This document shows, one piece after another, positions 50,791 through 60,272 of a stretch of 64,000 nucleotides of DNA. This DNA comes from Rubrivivax sp. (GTDB lineage Bacteria > Pseudomonadota > Gammaproteobacteria > Burkholderiales > Burkholderiaceae_C). The stretch's first letter is position 1. Each line of letters opens with the position of its first letter. Under the pieces are notes generated by a model. It did not search any database and was not told the origin of the DNA. It was given only the letters and a program-made list of their open reading frames with translations. Location: the NCBI GenBank assembly GCA_027484825.1, contig JAIXSE010000006.1:62001-126000 (forward strand), given 5' to 3'. A program made the position numbers and the translations under genes.

Positions 50791-53700
50791 ATGAAACGCA
50801 TGCTGATCAATGCGACGCAGCAGGAAGAGCGTCGCCTGGCCATCGTCGATGGACAGAAGCTGCTGGATTTCGAGACCGAAATCGAAGGACGCGAGCAGCG
50901 CAAAGGCAATATCTACAAGGCGGTCGTGACGCGGGTCGAACCCTCGCTCGAAGCCTGTTTCGTGGATTACGGTGAAGACCGCCACGGCTTCCTTCCCTTC
51001 AAGGAAATCTCGCGGCAATACTTCCGCGAAGGCGTGGACGTACGTTCCGCCAAGATCCAGGACGTGATCAAGGAAGGCCAGGAACTGCTGGTCCAGGTGG
51101 AGAAGGAAGAACGTGGCAACAAGGGCGCCGCCCTGACCACCTTCGTCTCCCTGGCCGGCCGTTACCTCGTGCTGATGCCCAACAACCCCCGCGGGGGTGG
51201 CGTGTCGCGCCGCATTGAAGGCGAAGACCGCGAAGAGCTCAAGGAAGCACTCGACCAGCTGGACTACCCCAAGGGCATGTCGCTGATCGCCCGCACCGCC
51301 GGCATCGGCCGCAGTGCCGCCGAGCTGCAGTGGGACCTGAACTACATGCTCAAGCTGTGGACCGCCATCGATGAGGCGACCCACAGTGGCAAGGGCGCTT
51401 TCCTGATCTATCAGGAATCGTCGCTGGTGATTCGCGCCATCCGCGACTACTTCACCGCCGACATCGGTGAAATCCTGATCGATACCGACGACATCTTCGA
51501 GCAGGCCCACCAATTCATGACCCATGTGATGCCGGAGACGGCCCACAAGGTCAAGCGCTACCGGGATGACGCCCCGCTGTTCAGCCGCTTCCAGATCGAG
51601 CACCAGATCGAGACGGCCTTCAGCCGCACGGTGAACCTGCCCTCGGGCGGCGCCATCGTGATCGACCACACCGAAGCGCTGGTGTCGGTGGACGTGAACT
51701 CGGCGCGTGCCACCCGTGGCGGCGACATCGAGGAAACCGCCACCCGCACCAACCTGGAAGCCGCGGACGAAATCGCTCGCCAGATGCGTCTGCGCGACCT
51801 GGGCGGCCTGATCGTGGTGGACTTCATCGACATGGAGGAGTCCAAGAACCGCCGTGACGTCGAGCAGCGCCTGCGCGACGCCCTGCGCCAGGACCGTGCC
51901 CGTGTCCAGTTCAGCTCCATCAGCAAGTTCGGTCTGCTGGAACTGAGCCGCCAGCGCCTGCGTCCGGCCCTGTCGGAAGGCAGCCACATCACCTGCCCGC
52001 GCTGCAACGGCACCGGCCACATCCGCGACACCGAATCCTCCGCGCTGCAGATCCTGCGCATGGTGCAGGAGGAGTCGATGAAGGACAACACCGCCGCCGT
52101 GCATGTGCAGGTGCCGGTGGAAGTGACCAGCTTCCTGCTCAACGAGAAGCGCACCGAGATCACCAAGATCGAGCTCAAGCAGCGCGTGACCGTGCTGCTG
52201 GTGCCCAACAAGCATCTCGAGACGCCCAACTACAAGCTGGAGCGCCTGCGCCACGACGACCCGCGTCTGGAAAACCTGCAGGCCAGCTACACCATGATCG
52301 AGGAGCCGCAGGACGAGGTGGGCATCACCCGTCGCGGCGCCGAGAAGGCCAACAAGCAGGAACCGGTGATCAAGGGCATCCTGCCCGAACAACCGGCCCC
52401 GATGCCGGTGCCCGCAGCGGCCAAGCCGGCCGCCGAGCCTGCCGCGGCAGCCCCGGCTGTTCCGGCCGCGCCGGCAGCACCGGTGGAAGCCGGTGGTGGC
52501 TTCTTCGGCTTCATCAAGCGTCTGTTCGGCGGTGCTCCGGCCCCCGCACCGGCACCGGAACCCGAAGTCAAGGCGACGGAGCCCAGCCGCAAGGAACGCG
52601 GTGAGCGTCAAGGCGAACGCGGTGGCCGTGGCGGCGACCGTCAACGCCGTGGCGAGCGCAGTGAGCGTGGTGGGGAACGCGGCGAGCGGGGTGACCGCGG
52701 TGATCGCGAGTCCAAGGCCCGCGACGGCAAGGGCCGTGGCGACCGTACCGAGCGCGGCGAAGGCCGCAGCGACAAGCCGCTGCAGGACGGCGCCCCGCGC
52801 GGTGAGCGTGGTGAACGCGCTGAGCGCGGCGACCGTGCCGAACGCGGCGACCGGGGCGACCGCGCCGAGCGTGGTGACCGTGGCGAACGCGGTGGCCGTC
52901 GCAACGAGGTGCGTGGTGAGAAGCCGGACGCAGCCACGGCAGACGCCGCGCCGCGTCAGGACCGTGGCGAACGCCCGGACCGCGGTGAGCGCACCGAGCG
53001 TGGTGATCGCGGAGAGCGTGGTGAAGGCCGCCGTCGTCGTGAAGAGCGTGGCGACCGTGCCCCGCGTCAGGAGACCGGTGCCGAGACCGTGCAGGACCAG
53101 GCCCTGAACCTGGCCGGTACCGACGCGGCGCAAGCTGAATCGCCGACCGCATTCGCCGACACGCTGCCGGACGGCCTGGCACTCAACACCGAAGCCGGTG
53201 AAGAGCGCGGCGGTCGCCGCCGTCGTCGCCGTGGCAACCGCGGTGAGCGGGGCGCGGAAGGTGTGGAAGGCATCGAGGGTGGCGAAGGCGCTGAAGGCGC
53301 AGCCGGCGTGGACATTGACGCTGGAGCCGCCGCTGAACCGGTGGCGGATGTCGCCGAAGGTGACGCACCGGCCGGTGAAGACGCCGAAGGCCAGGGCCGT
53401 GACGGCCGTCGCCGCCGGGGCCGTGACCGTTATCGTCGCGACCGCCGTGACGGCGAAGCGAACGGCCAGGAAGGCGTGGCTGAGGGAACCGATGCAGTGG
53501 CCGCTGAGCAGCCGTCACGGGACCTGGGCGCGGACGCCTCGGCCCCTGTCGCTGCGCCGGTGAGCGCACCGGTGGTGGCTGCGGACGCTGCCCCGGCGGC
53601 CGCTGCTGAAGCCGCTCCGGCGCCTGTGGCCGCAGCGCCTGCCCCTGTGGCATCGGCGCCTGCTCCGGCAGCACCGGTGGTGCCGCGCTTTGAACTGCCG

Positions 53701-53919
53701 CTGGCCGACCTGAATGCGGTCGCCGAAGGCGCGGGCCTGGTCTGGGTCAACAGCGATGCTGACAAGATCGCCGCGGCCCAGGCTGCCATTGCCGCCGAGC
53801 CCAAGGCAGCGCCGCTGGGCCGTGCACCGGCACCGGTCGTGGTGCTGGATGAAGGCCCACTGGTGCTGGTCGAGACCCGCAAGGATCTCAGCCAGTTCAA
53901 GCTGCCTTTCGAAGCCTGA
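50791..53919 (+). CDS. rne: Ribonuclease E
   Basis: A 1042-residue endoribonuclease. The catalytic N-terminal half (about 1-520) begins [20 protein letters not shown], has the S1 RNA-binding domain (about 38-120), catalytic magnesium ligands Asp301 and Asp344 ([38 protein letters not shown]) and the zinc-link Cys402 and Cys405 ([10 protein letters not shown]) that holds the tetramer. The C-terminal half is disordered: an Ala/Pro linker, then about 180 residues of Arg-Gly-Glu/Asp repeats ([11 protein letters not shown] type), which likely bind RNA, and a short conserved C-terminal motif ([17 protein letters not shown]). It initiates mRNA decay and processes rRNA and tRNA. ATG 50791 has GGAGGA six bases upstream. 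The E. coli degradosome-binding sites are not recognisable. Confidence 0.96.
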   Translation: MKRMLINATQQEERRLAIVDGQKLLDFETEIEGREQRKGNIYKAVVTRVEPSLEACFVDYGEDRHGFLPFKEISRQYFREGVDVRSAKIQDVIKEGQELLVQVEKEERGNKGAALTTFVSLAGRYLVLMPNNPRGGGVSRRIEGEDREELKEALDQLDYPKGMSLIARTAGIGRSAAELQWDLNYMLKLWTAIDEATHSGKGAFLIYQESSLVIRAIRDYFTADIGEILIDTDDIFEQAHQFMTHVMPETAHKVKRYRDDAPLFSRFQIEHQIETAFSRTVNLPSGGAIVIDHTEALVSVDVNSARATRGGDIEETATRTNLEAADEIARQMRLRDLGGLIVVDFIDMEESKNRRDVEQRLRDALRQDRARVQFSSISKFGLLELSRQRLRPALSEGSHITCPRCNGTGHIRDTESSALQILRMVQEESMKDNTAAVHVQVPVEVTSFLLNEKRTEITKIELKQRVTVLLVPNKHLETPNYKLERLRHDDPRLENLQASYTMIEEPQDEVGITRRGAEKANKQEPVIKGILPEQPAPMPVPAAAKPAAEPAAAAPAVPAAPAAPVEAGGGFFGFIKRLFGGAPAPAPAPEPEVKATEPSRKERGERQGERGGRGGDRQRRGERSERGGERGERGDRGDRESKARDGKGRGDRTERGEGRSDKPLQDGAPRGERGERAERGDRAERGDRGDRAERGDRGERGGRRNEVRGEKPDAATADAAPRQDRGERPDRGERTERGDRGERGEGRRRREERGDRAPRQETGAETVQDQALNLAGTDAAQAESPTAFADTLPDGLALNTEAGEERGGRRRRRRGNRGERGAEGVEGIEGGEGAEGAAGVDIDAGAAAEPVADVAEGDAPAGEDAEGQGRDGRRRRGRDRYRRDRRDGEANGQEGVAEGTDAVAAEQPSRDLGADASAPVAAPVSAPVVAADAAPAAAAEAAPAPVAAAPAPVASAPAPAAPVVPRFELPLADLNAVAEGAGLVWVNSDADKIAAAQAAIAAEPKAAPLGRAPAPVVVLDEGPLVLVETRKDLSQFKLPFEA

Positions 53920-53955
53920 ACCGACGAAGGACGCTGAGGCGTCTTTCGTCCGCGC

Positions 53956-53989
53956 AGCCGCCGCGGCCTGAGCCCGGCGGCTCTTTTTT
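53956..53989 (+). terminator. Intrinsic terminator of rne
   Basis: AGCCGCCG (53956-53963) pairs with CGGCGGCT (53975-53982), followed by CTTTTTT. It lies 37 bases after the rne stop. Confidence 0.88.
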
Positions 53990-54070
53990 GTCCGCAGTTT
54001 TTGTCCGGCGGCACCACCGTGCCGCGTCCGTCGGCCACACCCGTGGCCTTGATCTCGCTGGGAGACCCCC

Positions 54071-55657
54071 TTGAGCCTCACCACCCCCCACCTTCAGCCT
54101 GCGGGCGCCGGTGCCGCTGCGGCGGCTGCGCCGAAGATGCCGTCGCAGGTGCCCTTCATCATTGCCAACGAAGGCTGCGAGCGCTTCAGCTTCTACGGCA
54201 TGCGCAACATCCTGACGGTCTTCCTCATGACCAGCCTGCTGCTGGCCATTCCGGAGCCCCTTCGCAAGGGTGAAGCGAAGGAGGTCTTCCACACCTTCGT
54301 CATCGGCGTTTATTTCTTCCCGCTGCTGGGCGGCTGGCTGGCTGACCGCTTCTTCGGCAAGTACAACACCATCCTCTGGCTGAGCCTGGTCTATTGCGTG
54401 GGCCATGCCTGCCTGGCGATCTTCGAGAACAACCTGCGCGGCTTCTACACCGGCCTGTTCCTGATTGCGCTGGGCTCGGGCGGCATCAAGCCGCTGGTGA
54501 GCTCATTCATCGGCGACCAGTTCGACAAGACCAATCGCTCTTTGGCGCAGAAGGTGTTTGATGCCTTCTACTGGATCATCAACTTCGGCTCCTTCTTCGC
54601 CTCGCTGCTGATGCCCATCTTCCTGGACCGCTTCGGTGCCAGCGTGGCCTTCGGCATTCCGGGCGTGCTGATGCTGATGGCCACTCTGATCTTCTGGAGC
54701 GGGCGTCGCCGTTATGTGCATGTGCCGCCGACGGCTGCGCAGGATCCGCATGCCTTCCTGAAGGTGGTGCGCACTGCGCTGATGTCGCGTCGTGACGGGG
54801 AAGGCCGACCGGGCCTGACCATCGCCGCCGTGGGCGCGCTGCTGGCCATCGGGTCGCTGGCCATGTCGCCGCAATGGGGCTTTGTCATCGCCTTCTGCTG
54901 CGCGCTGGTGCTGGTGATGCTCTTCGGCGGCATCGGCGCCTGGATCCAGCTGCCGCGGGCCCGTGGTGTGCATCCGGACGAGGCGGTGGAAGGGGTGCGC
55001 ACGGTGCTGCGCCTTCTGGTGCTGTTTGCGCTGGTGACGCCGTTCTGGTCGCTGTTTGACCAGAAGGCCTCGACCTGGGTGCTGCAGGCCGACCAGATGA
55101 GCAAGCCCGAATGGTTCAAGTCGTCCATGATGCAGGCGATCAATCCGGCGCTGGTCATGATCCTGATCCCGTTCAACAACGTGGTGCTGTACCCGCTGCT
55201 GGAGCGTGCCGGCGTCAAGCTCAATGCCCTGCGCCGCATGGGTGCCGGCATTGCGCTGTCGGGCGTGGCCTGGATCGTGGTGGGCGGCTTGCAGCTGTGG
55301 ATCGACGGGGGCCAGAACGTGTCCATCGTCTGGCAGGTGCTGCCGTATGCGCTGCTGACGCTGGGCGAAGTGCTGGTCTCTGCGACCGGACTGGAGTTCG
55401 CCTACAGCCAGGCACCGCTGGCGATGAAGGGGGTGATCACCAGCTTCTGGAACCTGTCGGTGACCATTGGCAACCTGTGGGTGCTGGTGGCCAATGCCAG
55501 CGTCAAGGGCGAGGCGGTGACGGGCTACATCAAGAGCACCGGCACCAGCGTGACGGCCTTCCAGATGTTCTTCTTTGCCGGTTTTGCCCTGGTCGCGGCG
55601 CTGCTGTTTGCGCTGTATGCCCGCGGCTACCAGCTGCAGAACCGTTACCGCGACTGA
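54071..55657 (+). CDS. POT/PTR-family proton-coupled oligopeptide transporter
   Basis: A 528-residue membrane protein with 12-14 predicted spans. The family's first-helix signature is clear: IIANEGCERFSFYGMRNILT (the ERFSFYGMR motif includes the proton- and peptide-binding Glu and Arg). IGVYFFPLLGGWLADRFFGK gives the PTR2 signature, and GSGGIKPLVSSFIGDQF follows. Members import di- and tripeptides with protons. The start is TTG 54071 with GGAG six bases upstream, an uncommon start codon. Its 3' end overlaps the convergent LysR gene by 13 bases. Substrate range (DtpA- or DtpB-like) cannot be told. Confidence 0.9.
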   Translation: MSLTTPHLQPAGAGAAAAAAPKMPSQVPFIIANEGCERFSFYGMRNILTVFLMTSLLLAIPEPLRKGEAKEVFHTFVIGVYFFPLLGGWLADRFFGKYNTILWLSLVYCVGHACLAIFENNLRGFYTGLFLIALGSGGIKPLVSSFIGDQFDKTNRSLAQKVFDAFYWIINFGSFFASLLMPIFLDRFGASVAFGIPGVLMLMATLIFWSGRRRYVHVPPTAAQDPHAFLKVVRTALMSRRDGEGRPGLTIAAVGALLAIGSLAMSPQWGFVIAFCCALVLVMLFGGIGAWIQLPRARGVHPDEAVEGVRTVLRLLVLFALVTPFWSLFDQKASTWVLQADQMSKPEWFKSSMMQAINPALVMILIPFNNVVLYPLLERAGVKLNALRRMGAGIALSGVAWIVVGGLQLWIDGGQNVSIVWQVLPYALLTLGEVLVSATGLEFAYSQAPLAMKGVITSFWNLSVTIGNLWVLVANASVKGEAVTGYIKSTGTSVTAFQMFFFAGFALVAALLFALYARGYQLQNRYRD

Positions 55658-56931
55658 TCCTGCGGCCGCAGGCCCGCCCCCACGGCCCGCATGCCGGGGA
55701 TGGCGGGCACCACTTCTCGCATCAGGGCGGTGAAGGCTCGCAGCCGTGCGGGCTGATGGCGGCGTGACGGAAACACCAGCGAGAACGGCAGCGGCATGGC
55801 GCACCAGCGGGGCAGCACCCGCACCAGCCGGCCGCTGTTCAGGTCGTCCATCACGGCCCAGTGCGACACGGCGGCCAGGCCCAGGCCCTGGCGTGCTGCT
55901 TCGATCAGCGCAAACAGGCTGTCGGTGCCGAAGCGGAAGTGGATCGGCACGGGCAGCACGTCGCCGCCGCCTTGCGGTCGAAGCCGCACTTCGTCCCGAT
56001 AAAAGGTGGTCAGGGCCAGCCACGGATGCTCGGCCAGGGCGTCGGCCAGTTGATCGGGTGGCAGCTCATCCAGGCCCTCGGGCAGTTGCTGCACCACCTC
56101 GGGCGCGGCCACAAGCACTCGCGGCACTTCGGCCAGGGGCACCATGATCAGGTCGGGGCGCTCCACCTGGCCCACCACCACCGAGCAGTCCACGGGCTCG
56201 CGACTGAAGTCGGGCAGCTCGTCCTGCAGCATCCATTCCACGGACAGATGCGGATGCTGCTTCATGAAGCGGCCCAGCACCTCCATCAGCTGGTACTGGC
56301 CGAAGGCATGCGGCACCCGGACACGCAGGCGACCGCTCAGGGGCTGGCCGTGCTCGCCCATGTCCTCGCTCAGGCTGGTCCAGCCGTCGATCAGCGGGCG
56401 GGCCTGGGCCACGCAGCGCCGGCCTTCCTCGGTCAGACGCAGGCCGCGGGTGGAGCGCTCCACCAGGCGGGCGCCCAGCAGGGATTCCAGCATCTGCAGG
56501 CGTCGGCTGACGGTGGGCTGAGTGGTGCCCAGTTGCTGCGCCGCGGCGGAGAAGCTGCCAGCCTCGACCACCTGCAGGAAGGTCTGGAGCAGCGAAATGC
56601 GGTCCTGGCCGCCGAGGTCCCGGATCGGATCTGCGAGCCGAGCGGTCGTGTATTCCGCCGTGTGATCCACCGTCTGATGCGCCGTGTGGTCGGCCTTGCC
56701 TCCGGCCTTGCGATCGGACGGTCGTCCGGTCACTCGTTCGGTCCCTCGTTCAGTCCCTCGTTCCGCAGGCCGGCCATCCACCCGGTCCGGTGAAGGGCCG
56801 GGGACGGCATCGCTGTGGGGATTGTTCGTTGGCTCGCTGACAGGGTCGCTCACAAGGTCGCTCCAGGGTCGCTGCTGATGGATGGCCGATCGGCCGTATT
56901 CGGAGGGCGGCTTATCAGTGGCTCCCTCCAC
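55645..56931 (-). CDS. LysR-family transcriptional regulator with long N-terminal extension
   Basis: The LysR core starts at about residue 110: helix-turn-helix LLQTFLQVVEAGSFSAAAQQ followed by LGTTQPTVSRRLQMLESLLG, and a periplasmic-binding-type effector domain to residue 410 (LSGRLRVRVPHAFGQYQLME; QGLGLAAVSHWAVMDD). The core resembles the CrgA/DsdC-like group. The extra 110 residues are unusual: hydrophilic, with GTERGTER and HTAHQTVDHTAEYT repeats coded by 12-bp direct repeats. Translation may really start at an internal GTG (56670), leaving about 23 residues before the domain. It is divergent from an MFS gene, which it may control. The coordinates given use the longest frame. Confidence 0.85.
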   Translation of the reverse strand: MEGATDKPPSEYGRSAIHQQRPWSDLVSDPVSEPTNNPHSDAVPGPSPDRVDGRPAERGTERGTERVTGRPSDRKAGGKADHTAHQTVDHTAEYTTARLADPIRDLGGQDRISLLQTFLQVVEAGSFSAAAQQLGTTQPTVSRRLQMLESLLGARLVERSTRGLRLTEEGRRCVAQARPLIDGWTSLSEDMGEHGQPLSGRLRVRVPHAFGQYQLMEVLGRFMKQHPHLSVEWMLQDELPDFSREPVDCSVVVGQVERPDLIMVPLAEVPRVLVAAPEVVQQLPEGLDELPPDQLADALAEHPWLALTTFYRDEVRLRPQGGGDVLPVPIHFRFGTDSLFALIEAARQGLGLAAVSHWAVMDDLNSGRLVRVLPRWCAMPLPFSLVFPSRRHQPARLRAFTALMREVVPAIPGMRAVGAGLRPQDQSR

Positions 56932-56943
56932 CCGGCCGATTCA

Positions 56944-56956
56944 TACGTGCGAGGTA
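56944..56956. promoter_or_regulatory. Candidate LysR box in the LysR-MFS gap
   Basis: T-N11-A with inverted TAC/GTA ends (TAC-GTGCGAG-GTA) lies 13 bases from the longest LysR start and about 120 from the MFS start. The pattern is the minimal LysR consensus and is short, so chance occurrence is possible. Confidence 0.3.
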
Positions 56957-57074
56957 TAGCACTTGTACCTGCTGGCCGTCTTCTGCCGCTGCTGCTGCAT
57001 CGCAACAATTCTCCCCAGAGTCTCATCCCGCCGTGCCGCTTTGTCGAGCGTGTCCGGCTTCTGAAAGGTCCCCC

Positions 57075-58322
57075 ATGTCTGTCCTTCCTTTACCCAAGAC
57101 TGCGGGCGCAGCGCCCGTGATAGCCCCAAATCCTGGGCATTCCGGCGTGCAGCCCGCGGCGCCCTCCCCGGCCCTGATCGTCCTGATGGCGGCTTCGGCG
57201 GGCCTGGGCGCGGCGTCGCTCTATTACAGTCAGCCGATCCTGGCGCCCCTGTCGGAGGACCTCCACGCCAGCGCGGCACAGATTGGCGCCGTCCCCATGC
57301 TGACGCAGCTGGGATACGCGGCAGGCATTTTGCTCCTCACGCCGCTGGGGGATCGCTTTGACCGCCGCAAGGTCATTCTGACCAAGTTTGTGCTGCTGGT
57401 GCTGACCTTGCTGCTGTGCGGGTTGGTGCCGTCGTACACCCCGTTCCTGCTGGCCAGCGCGTTGCTGGGGCTGACGGCGACCCTGGCCCAGGACGTGGTG
57501 CCGATGGCGGCGACCTTGAGCCCGGCGGAACACCGGGGCCGGATTGTGGGTCAGGTCATGACCGGGCTCTTGCTGGGCATTTTGCTGTCGCGGGTGATGA
57601 GCGGCGTGGTGGCGCAGGCCTTTGGCTGGCGCTGGGTCTTCATGCTGGCCGCAGGCTTGCTGACGCTCGTGGGCCTGCTGAGCTGGCGACAGCTGCCGTC
57701 GGTGCGTCCGGTCGAGACCACCACGTATCCGGCGCTGATGCGGTCGCTGCACGGCTTGTGGCGGACCTATCCGTCCCTGCGCCGCGCGACGCTGGCCCAG
57801 GGTCTGATCTCGCTCGCTTTCAGTGCCTTCTGGTCCACCCTGGCGGTGATGCTGCACCATCGTTTCGGCCTGGGCAGTGCCGTGTCGGGCGCCTTTGGTC
57901 TGGCCGGCGCTGCCGGTGCACTGGCCGCACCGCTGGCGGGACGCGTGGCGGACAGCCGTGGTCCGGGGCTGGTCACGAAGCTTGGGGCGCTGATTACAGC
58001 GGTGTCGTTCGCAGCGATGTCCTTCACGCCGCTGCTGGACCGCTCTGCGGCCATCGTGCTGTTGGTGGTCCTGGCGATCGCCTTTGACTTTGGTGTGCAG
58101 GCGGCCCTCATTGCTCACCAGACCATTGTGTACGGGCTGGACTCGGCAGCGCGGAGTCGTCTGAATGCCATCCTCTTCACCGGCATGTTCATCGGCATGG
58201 CCACGGGAGCGGCGCTGGGGAGCGTGCTGCTGAGCCGGTTTGGCTGGGTGGGGGTGACGTCGCTGGCTGCCTTCGCGAGTCTGGTGGCGTTGGTGTTGCG
58301 GATGACTGCGGACGGTGAATGA
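57075..58322 (+). CDS. MFS transporter, NepI/YfcJ-like
   Basis: A 415-residue major-facilitator protein with 12 predicted spans. The first span (LIVLMAASAGLGAASLYYSQ) leads to the loop motif LTPLGDRFDRRKVIL (the MFS G-x-x-x-D-R/K-x-G/R-R-K motif A), and LGLTATLAQDVVPMAATLS follows. It belongs to a group of sugar, nucleoside or drug exporters; the substrate is not determinable. ATG 57075 was chosen with GAAAGG six bases upstream. It is divergent from a LysR gene, a common arrangement for LysR-controlled efflux. Immediately after the stop lies a long hairpin repeat. Confidence 0.86.
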   Translation: MSVLPLPKTAGAAPVIAPNPGHSGVQPAAPSPALIVLMAASAGLGAASLYYSQPILAPLSEDLHASAAQIGAVPMLTQLGYAAGILLLTPLGDRFDRRKVILTKFVLLVLTLLLCGLVPSYTPFLLASALLGLTATLAQDVVPMAATLSPAEHRGRIVGQVMTGLLLGILLSRVMSGVVAQAFGWRWVFMLAAGLLTLVGLLSWRQLPSVRPVETTTYPALMRSLHGLWRTYPSLRRATLAQGLISLAFSAFWSTLAVMLHHRFGLGSAVSGAFGLAGAAGALAAPLAGRVADSRGPGLVTKLGALITAVSFAAMSFTPLLDRSAAIVLLVVLAIAFDFGVQAALIAHQTIVYGLDSAARSRLNAILFTGMFIGMATGAALGSVLLSRFGWVGVTSLAAFASLVALVLRMTADGE

Positions 58323-58349
58323 CCCTACTTCGGGGCAGTAGAGCGTCAT

Positions 58350-58442
58350 GGAGGCAGTGCCCCTCCCCTTTTCCTCCATGTCCTCCGTCCCCTTCGGGGC
58401 CTCCCCCTAATACTTACGGAAAAGGGGAGGGGCACTGCCTCC
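58350..58442 (+). repeat. Variable-stem hairpin element, copy A
   Basis: Arms 58350-58374 and 58418-58442 are a perfect 25-bp inverted repeat enclosing a 43-base loop, which holds its own CCCC-TTCG-GGGG hairpin. Read on the plus strand the loop runs TCCATGTCC to CTAATACTTAC. It begins 28 bases after the MFS stop. The loop is 41/43 identical to that of the copy at 58638-58732, while the outer 14-15 stem positions are unrelated. There is no T-run. The 195 bases between the copies (58443-58637) contain no gene that I can recognise. Confidence 0.9.
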
Positions 58443-58637
58443 AGCGGTATACCGAGGTGGGCGTAGGAGGTGGTTTGCGAAAGCTCGAGCGGCTTGCAAC
58501 AGTTGCGATCTAGCACGGCCCGCTGTGACGAGTGCAGAGCCCGCAAGGGCGACGCTCAATCAACACCAGCGATGTGCCTCTGCCCAGCTATCGCTGACTC
58601 TCCGCATGAGGTTGTGGGGAGTCCTCGGTGGTGGTCA

Positions 58638-58732
58638 GGAGAGGGTGGGCGTTGCCCCTTTCCGTAAGTATTAGGAGGAGGCCCCGAAGGGGACGGGGGA
58701 CATGGAGGAAAGGGGCGACGCCCACCCTCTCC
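58638..58732 (-). repeat. Variable-stem hairpin element, copy B (inverted)
   Basis: Arms 58638-58663 and 58707-58732 pair at all 26 positions, one of them a G-T wobble (58653/58717), around a 43-base loop. On the minus strand the loop is nearly identical to copy A (two differences). It lies 38 bases beyond the nagZ stop and has the same orientation relative to nagZ as copy A has relative to its upstream MFS gene. Only GGAG at the tip and the inner CCCCTTTCC are shared between the stems of the two copies. Confidence 0.9.
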
Positions 58733-58769
58733 CCCCGCGCAACAGCAGGCAAGCAAGCAACGAGCCCCG

Positions 58770-59855
58770 TCAAGGCAGCCTTGCCAACGCCTCCAGATAC
58801 CGGGGCGCCAACATCAACTCGTCCCACGTCAGCGGCGCGGACTGCGGCAGCAGGGCGGCCCGCCGCGCTTCGCTATCGATCGCCGGAGCCCATCGCCCTT
58901 CGGCCTGCGCCTCGGACAACCCGTCGAGCAACTCATCGATGGCCTGTCCACCTGCCTCCAGGCTTTGATTGCACAGCAGCACCAGATCACACCCCGCATC
59001 CAGAGCCGCCAACGCCGCCTCGGTGAACCCAACCGCCCGACCTTCGATCACACGGGCCCCCGCCATCCCCAGATCGTCGCTGAACACCGCGCCCGCAAAG
59101 CCCAAACGCTCCCGCAGGATCTCCTGCAGCCACCGCCGGCTGAACCCTGCCGGACGACTGTCCACCTTGCGGTACACCACATGCGCCGGCATCACCGCCG
59201 ACAAACTCAGGCTGAGCCACTCAAACGGCCGCGCATCCTCCGCGAGGATCGCTTTCAGACTGCGCGTGTCCACCGGCACATCCACATGGGAATCGGCCGC
59301 TACATAGCCATGCCCCGGGAAATGCTTGCCGCAACTGGCCATGCCGGCCAACGCCAGCCCCTGCATCAGACTCTGCCCCAGCAGGCTCACCACCCGCGGA
59401 TCCCGATGGAAGCTGCGTGATCCGATCACCCCGCTCATCGACTGCCGCGCATCATCCTGATGATCCAGGTCCAGCACCGGCGTGAAACTCATGTCCACCC
59501 CGCAGGCCCGCAGCTCCAGCGCCAGCACCAGCCCCGTCGCCGTGGCCGCCTGGATCGCGCGCATCGCATCGTCCATCCACAGCTCACCCAGACTGCGCAT
59601 CGCCGGCAGCGCGGTGAAACCATCCGTGCGGAACCGCTGCACCCGGCCCCCTTCTTGATCTACCGCAATCAGCAGATCCGGCCGCAATGATTTCGCCTCC
59701 GCGCACAACGCCGTCAGCTGCGCACGGCTCTCGAAATGGCGCGCAAAAAGAATCAGCCCCCCAGTCAGCGGATGCTGCAGACGACGACGGTCATCGGCCG
59801 TCAGGGCCGTGCCGGCAATGTCCAGGATCACGGGTGCGTGCAGGGATTCGGTCAT
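58770..59855 (-). CDS. nagZ: Beta-N-acetylhexosaminidase NagZ
   Basis: A 361-residue family 3 glycoside hydrolase. The family signature KHFPGHGYVAADSHVD supplies catalytic residues, AVDQEGGRVQRFR binds the sugar and VFSDDLGMAGA carries the nucleophile Asp. It removes N-acetylglucosamine from anhydromuropeptides during cell-wall recycling in the cytoplasm and thereby influences AmpC beta-lactamase induction in bacteria that have AmpR. ATG 59855 follows the acpS stop after seven bases; an upstream start would overlap acpS. It is the last gene of the rnc-era-recO-pdxJ-acpS-nagZ operon. Confidence 0.95.
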   Translation of the reverse strand: MTESLHAPVILDIAGTALTADDRRRLQHPLTGGLILFARHFESRAQLTALCAEAKSLRPDLLIAVDQEGGRVQRFRTDGFTALPAMRSLGELWMDDAMRAIQAATATGLVLALELRACGVDMSFTPVLDLDHQDDARQSMSGVIGSRSFHRDPRVVSLLGQSLMQGLALAGMASCGKHFPGHGYVAADSHVDVPVDTRSLKAILAEDARPFEWLSLSLSAVMPAHVVYRKVDSRPAGFSRRWLQEILRERLGFAGAVFSDDLGMAGARVIEGRAVGFTEAALAALDAGCDLVLLCNQSLEAGGQAIDELLDGLSEAQAEGRWAPAIDSEARRAALLPQSAPLTWDELMLAPRYLEALARLP

Positions 59856-59862
59856 GCTCAGT

Positions 59863-60258
59863 TCACTCTCGGGTCTCCACGACCACAAAGGCCGCGGCAT
59901 AGTCGGTTTCATCGGTCACGGTCACATGCGCCGTCAGCCCCTTGGCATCGAACCAGGCCGCCAGCGCGTTGTGCAAGCGCAGCCCCGGCTTTCCGCTGGG
60001 AGCCTTGACCACTTCGCAATCGCGCCAGGTCATCGGCATGCGCATCCCCATGCCTATCGCCTTGGAAAAGGCCTCCTTGGCCGAAAAACGAGTCGCCAGA
60101 TAGGCGATGCCCCGGGCCGGCACCCGTTGATAACGGTCATGGAACACGGTCAGCTCATGCGGTCCCAGCACCTTCTCGGCAAACCGCACGCCACGACGCT
60201 CGAAGGTCTCCCGGATGCGGCGGATGTCGCAGATGTCAGTGCCAATGCCGTAGATCAT
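59863..60258 (-). CDS. acpS: Holo-[acyl-carrier-protein] synthase
   Basis: A 131-residue phosphopantetheinyl transferase. The motifs [16 protein letters not shown] (magnesium-binding Asp8) and [15 protein letters not shown] (Glu and Lys of the active site) are canonical. It transfers 4'-phosphopantetheine from CoA to the fatty-acid acyl carrier protein. Length is normal. It lies 14 bases after pdxJ and seven before nagZ, inside the operon conserved across beta-proteobacteria. Confidence 0.96.
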   Translation of the reverse strand: MIYGIGTDICDIRRIRETFERRGVRFAEKVLGPHELTVFHDRYQRVPARGIAYLATRFSAKEAFSKAIGMGMRMPMTWRDCEVVKAPSGKPGLRLHNALAAWFDAKGLTAHVTVTDETDYAAAFVVVETRE

Positions 60259-60272
60259 GGTGCCTCCCCATC

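Noticed and set aside
52600-53060. Repeat array inside rne as a CRISPR or satellite
   Set aside because: The units are irregular, in frame and code the Arg-Gly repeat tail of RNase E; there are no spacers.
50725-53133. Minus-strand open frame of 802 codons over rne
   Set aside because: Produced by the repetitive RNase E coding sequence; the Thr/Leu/Gly-rich product has no recognisable fold.
58350-58732. Hairpins as integron attC sites or intrinsic terminators
   Set aside because: No GTTRRRY core or integrase gene is present, and there is no T-run after either stem.
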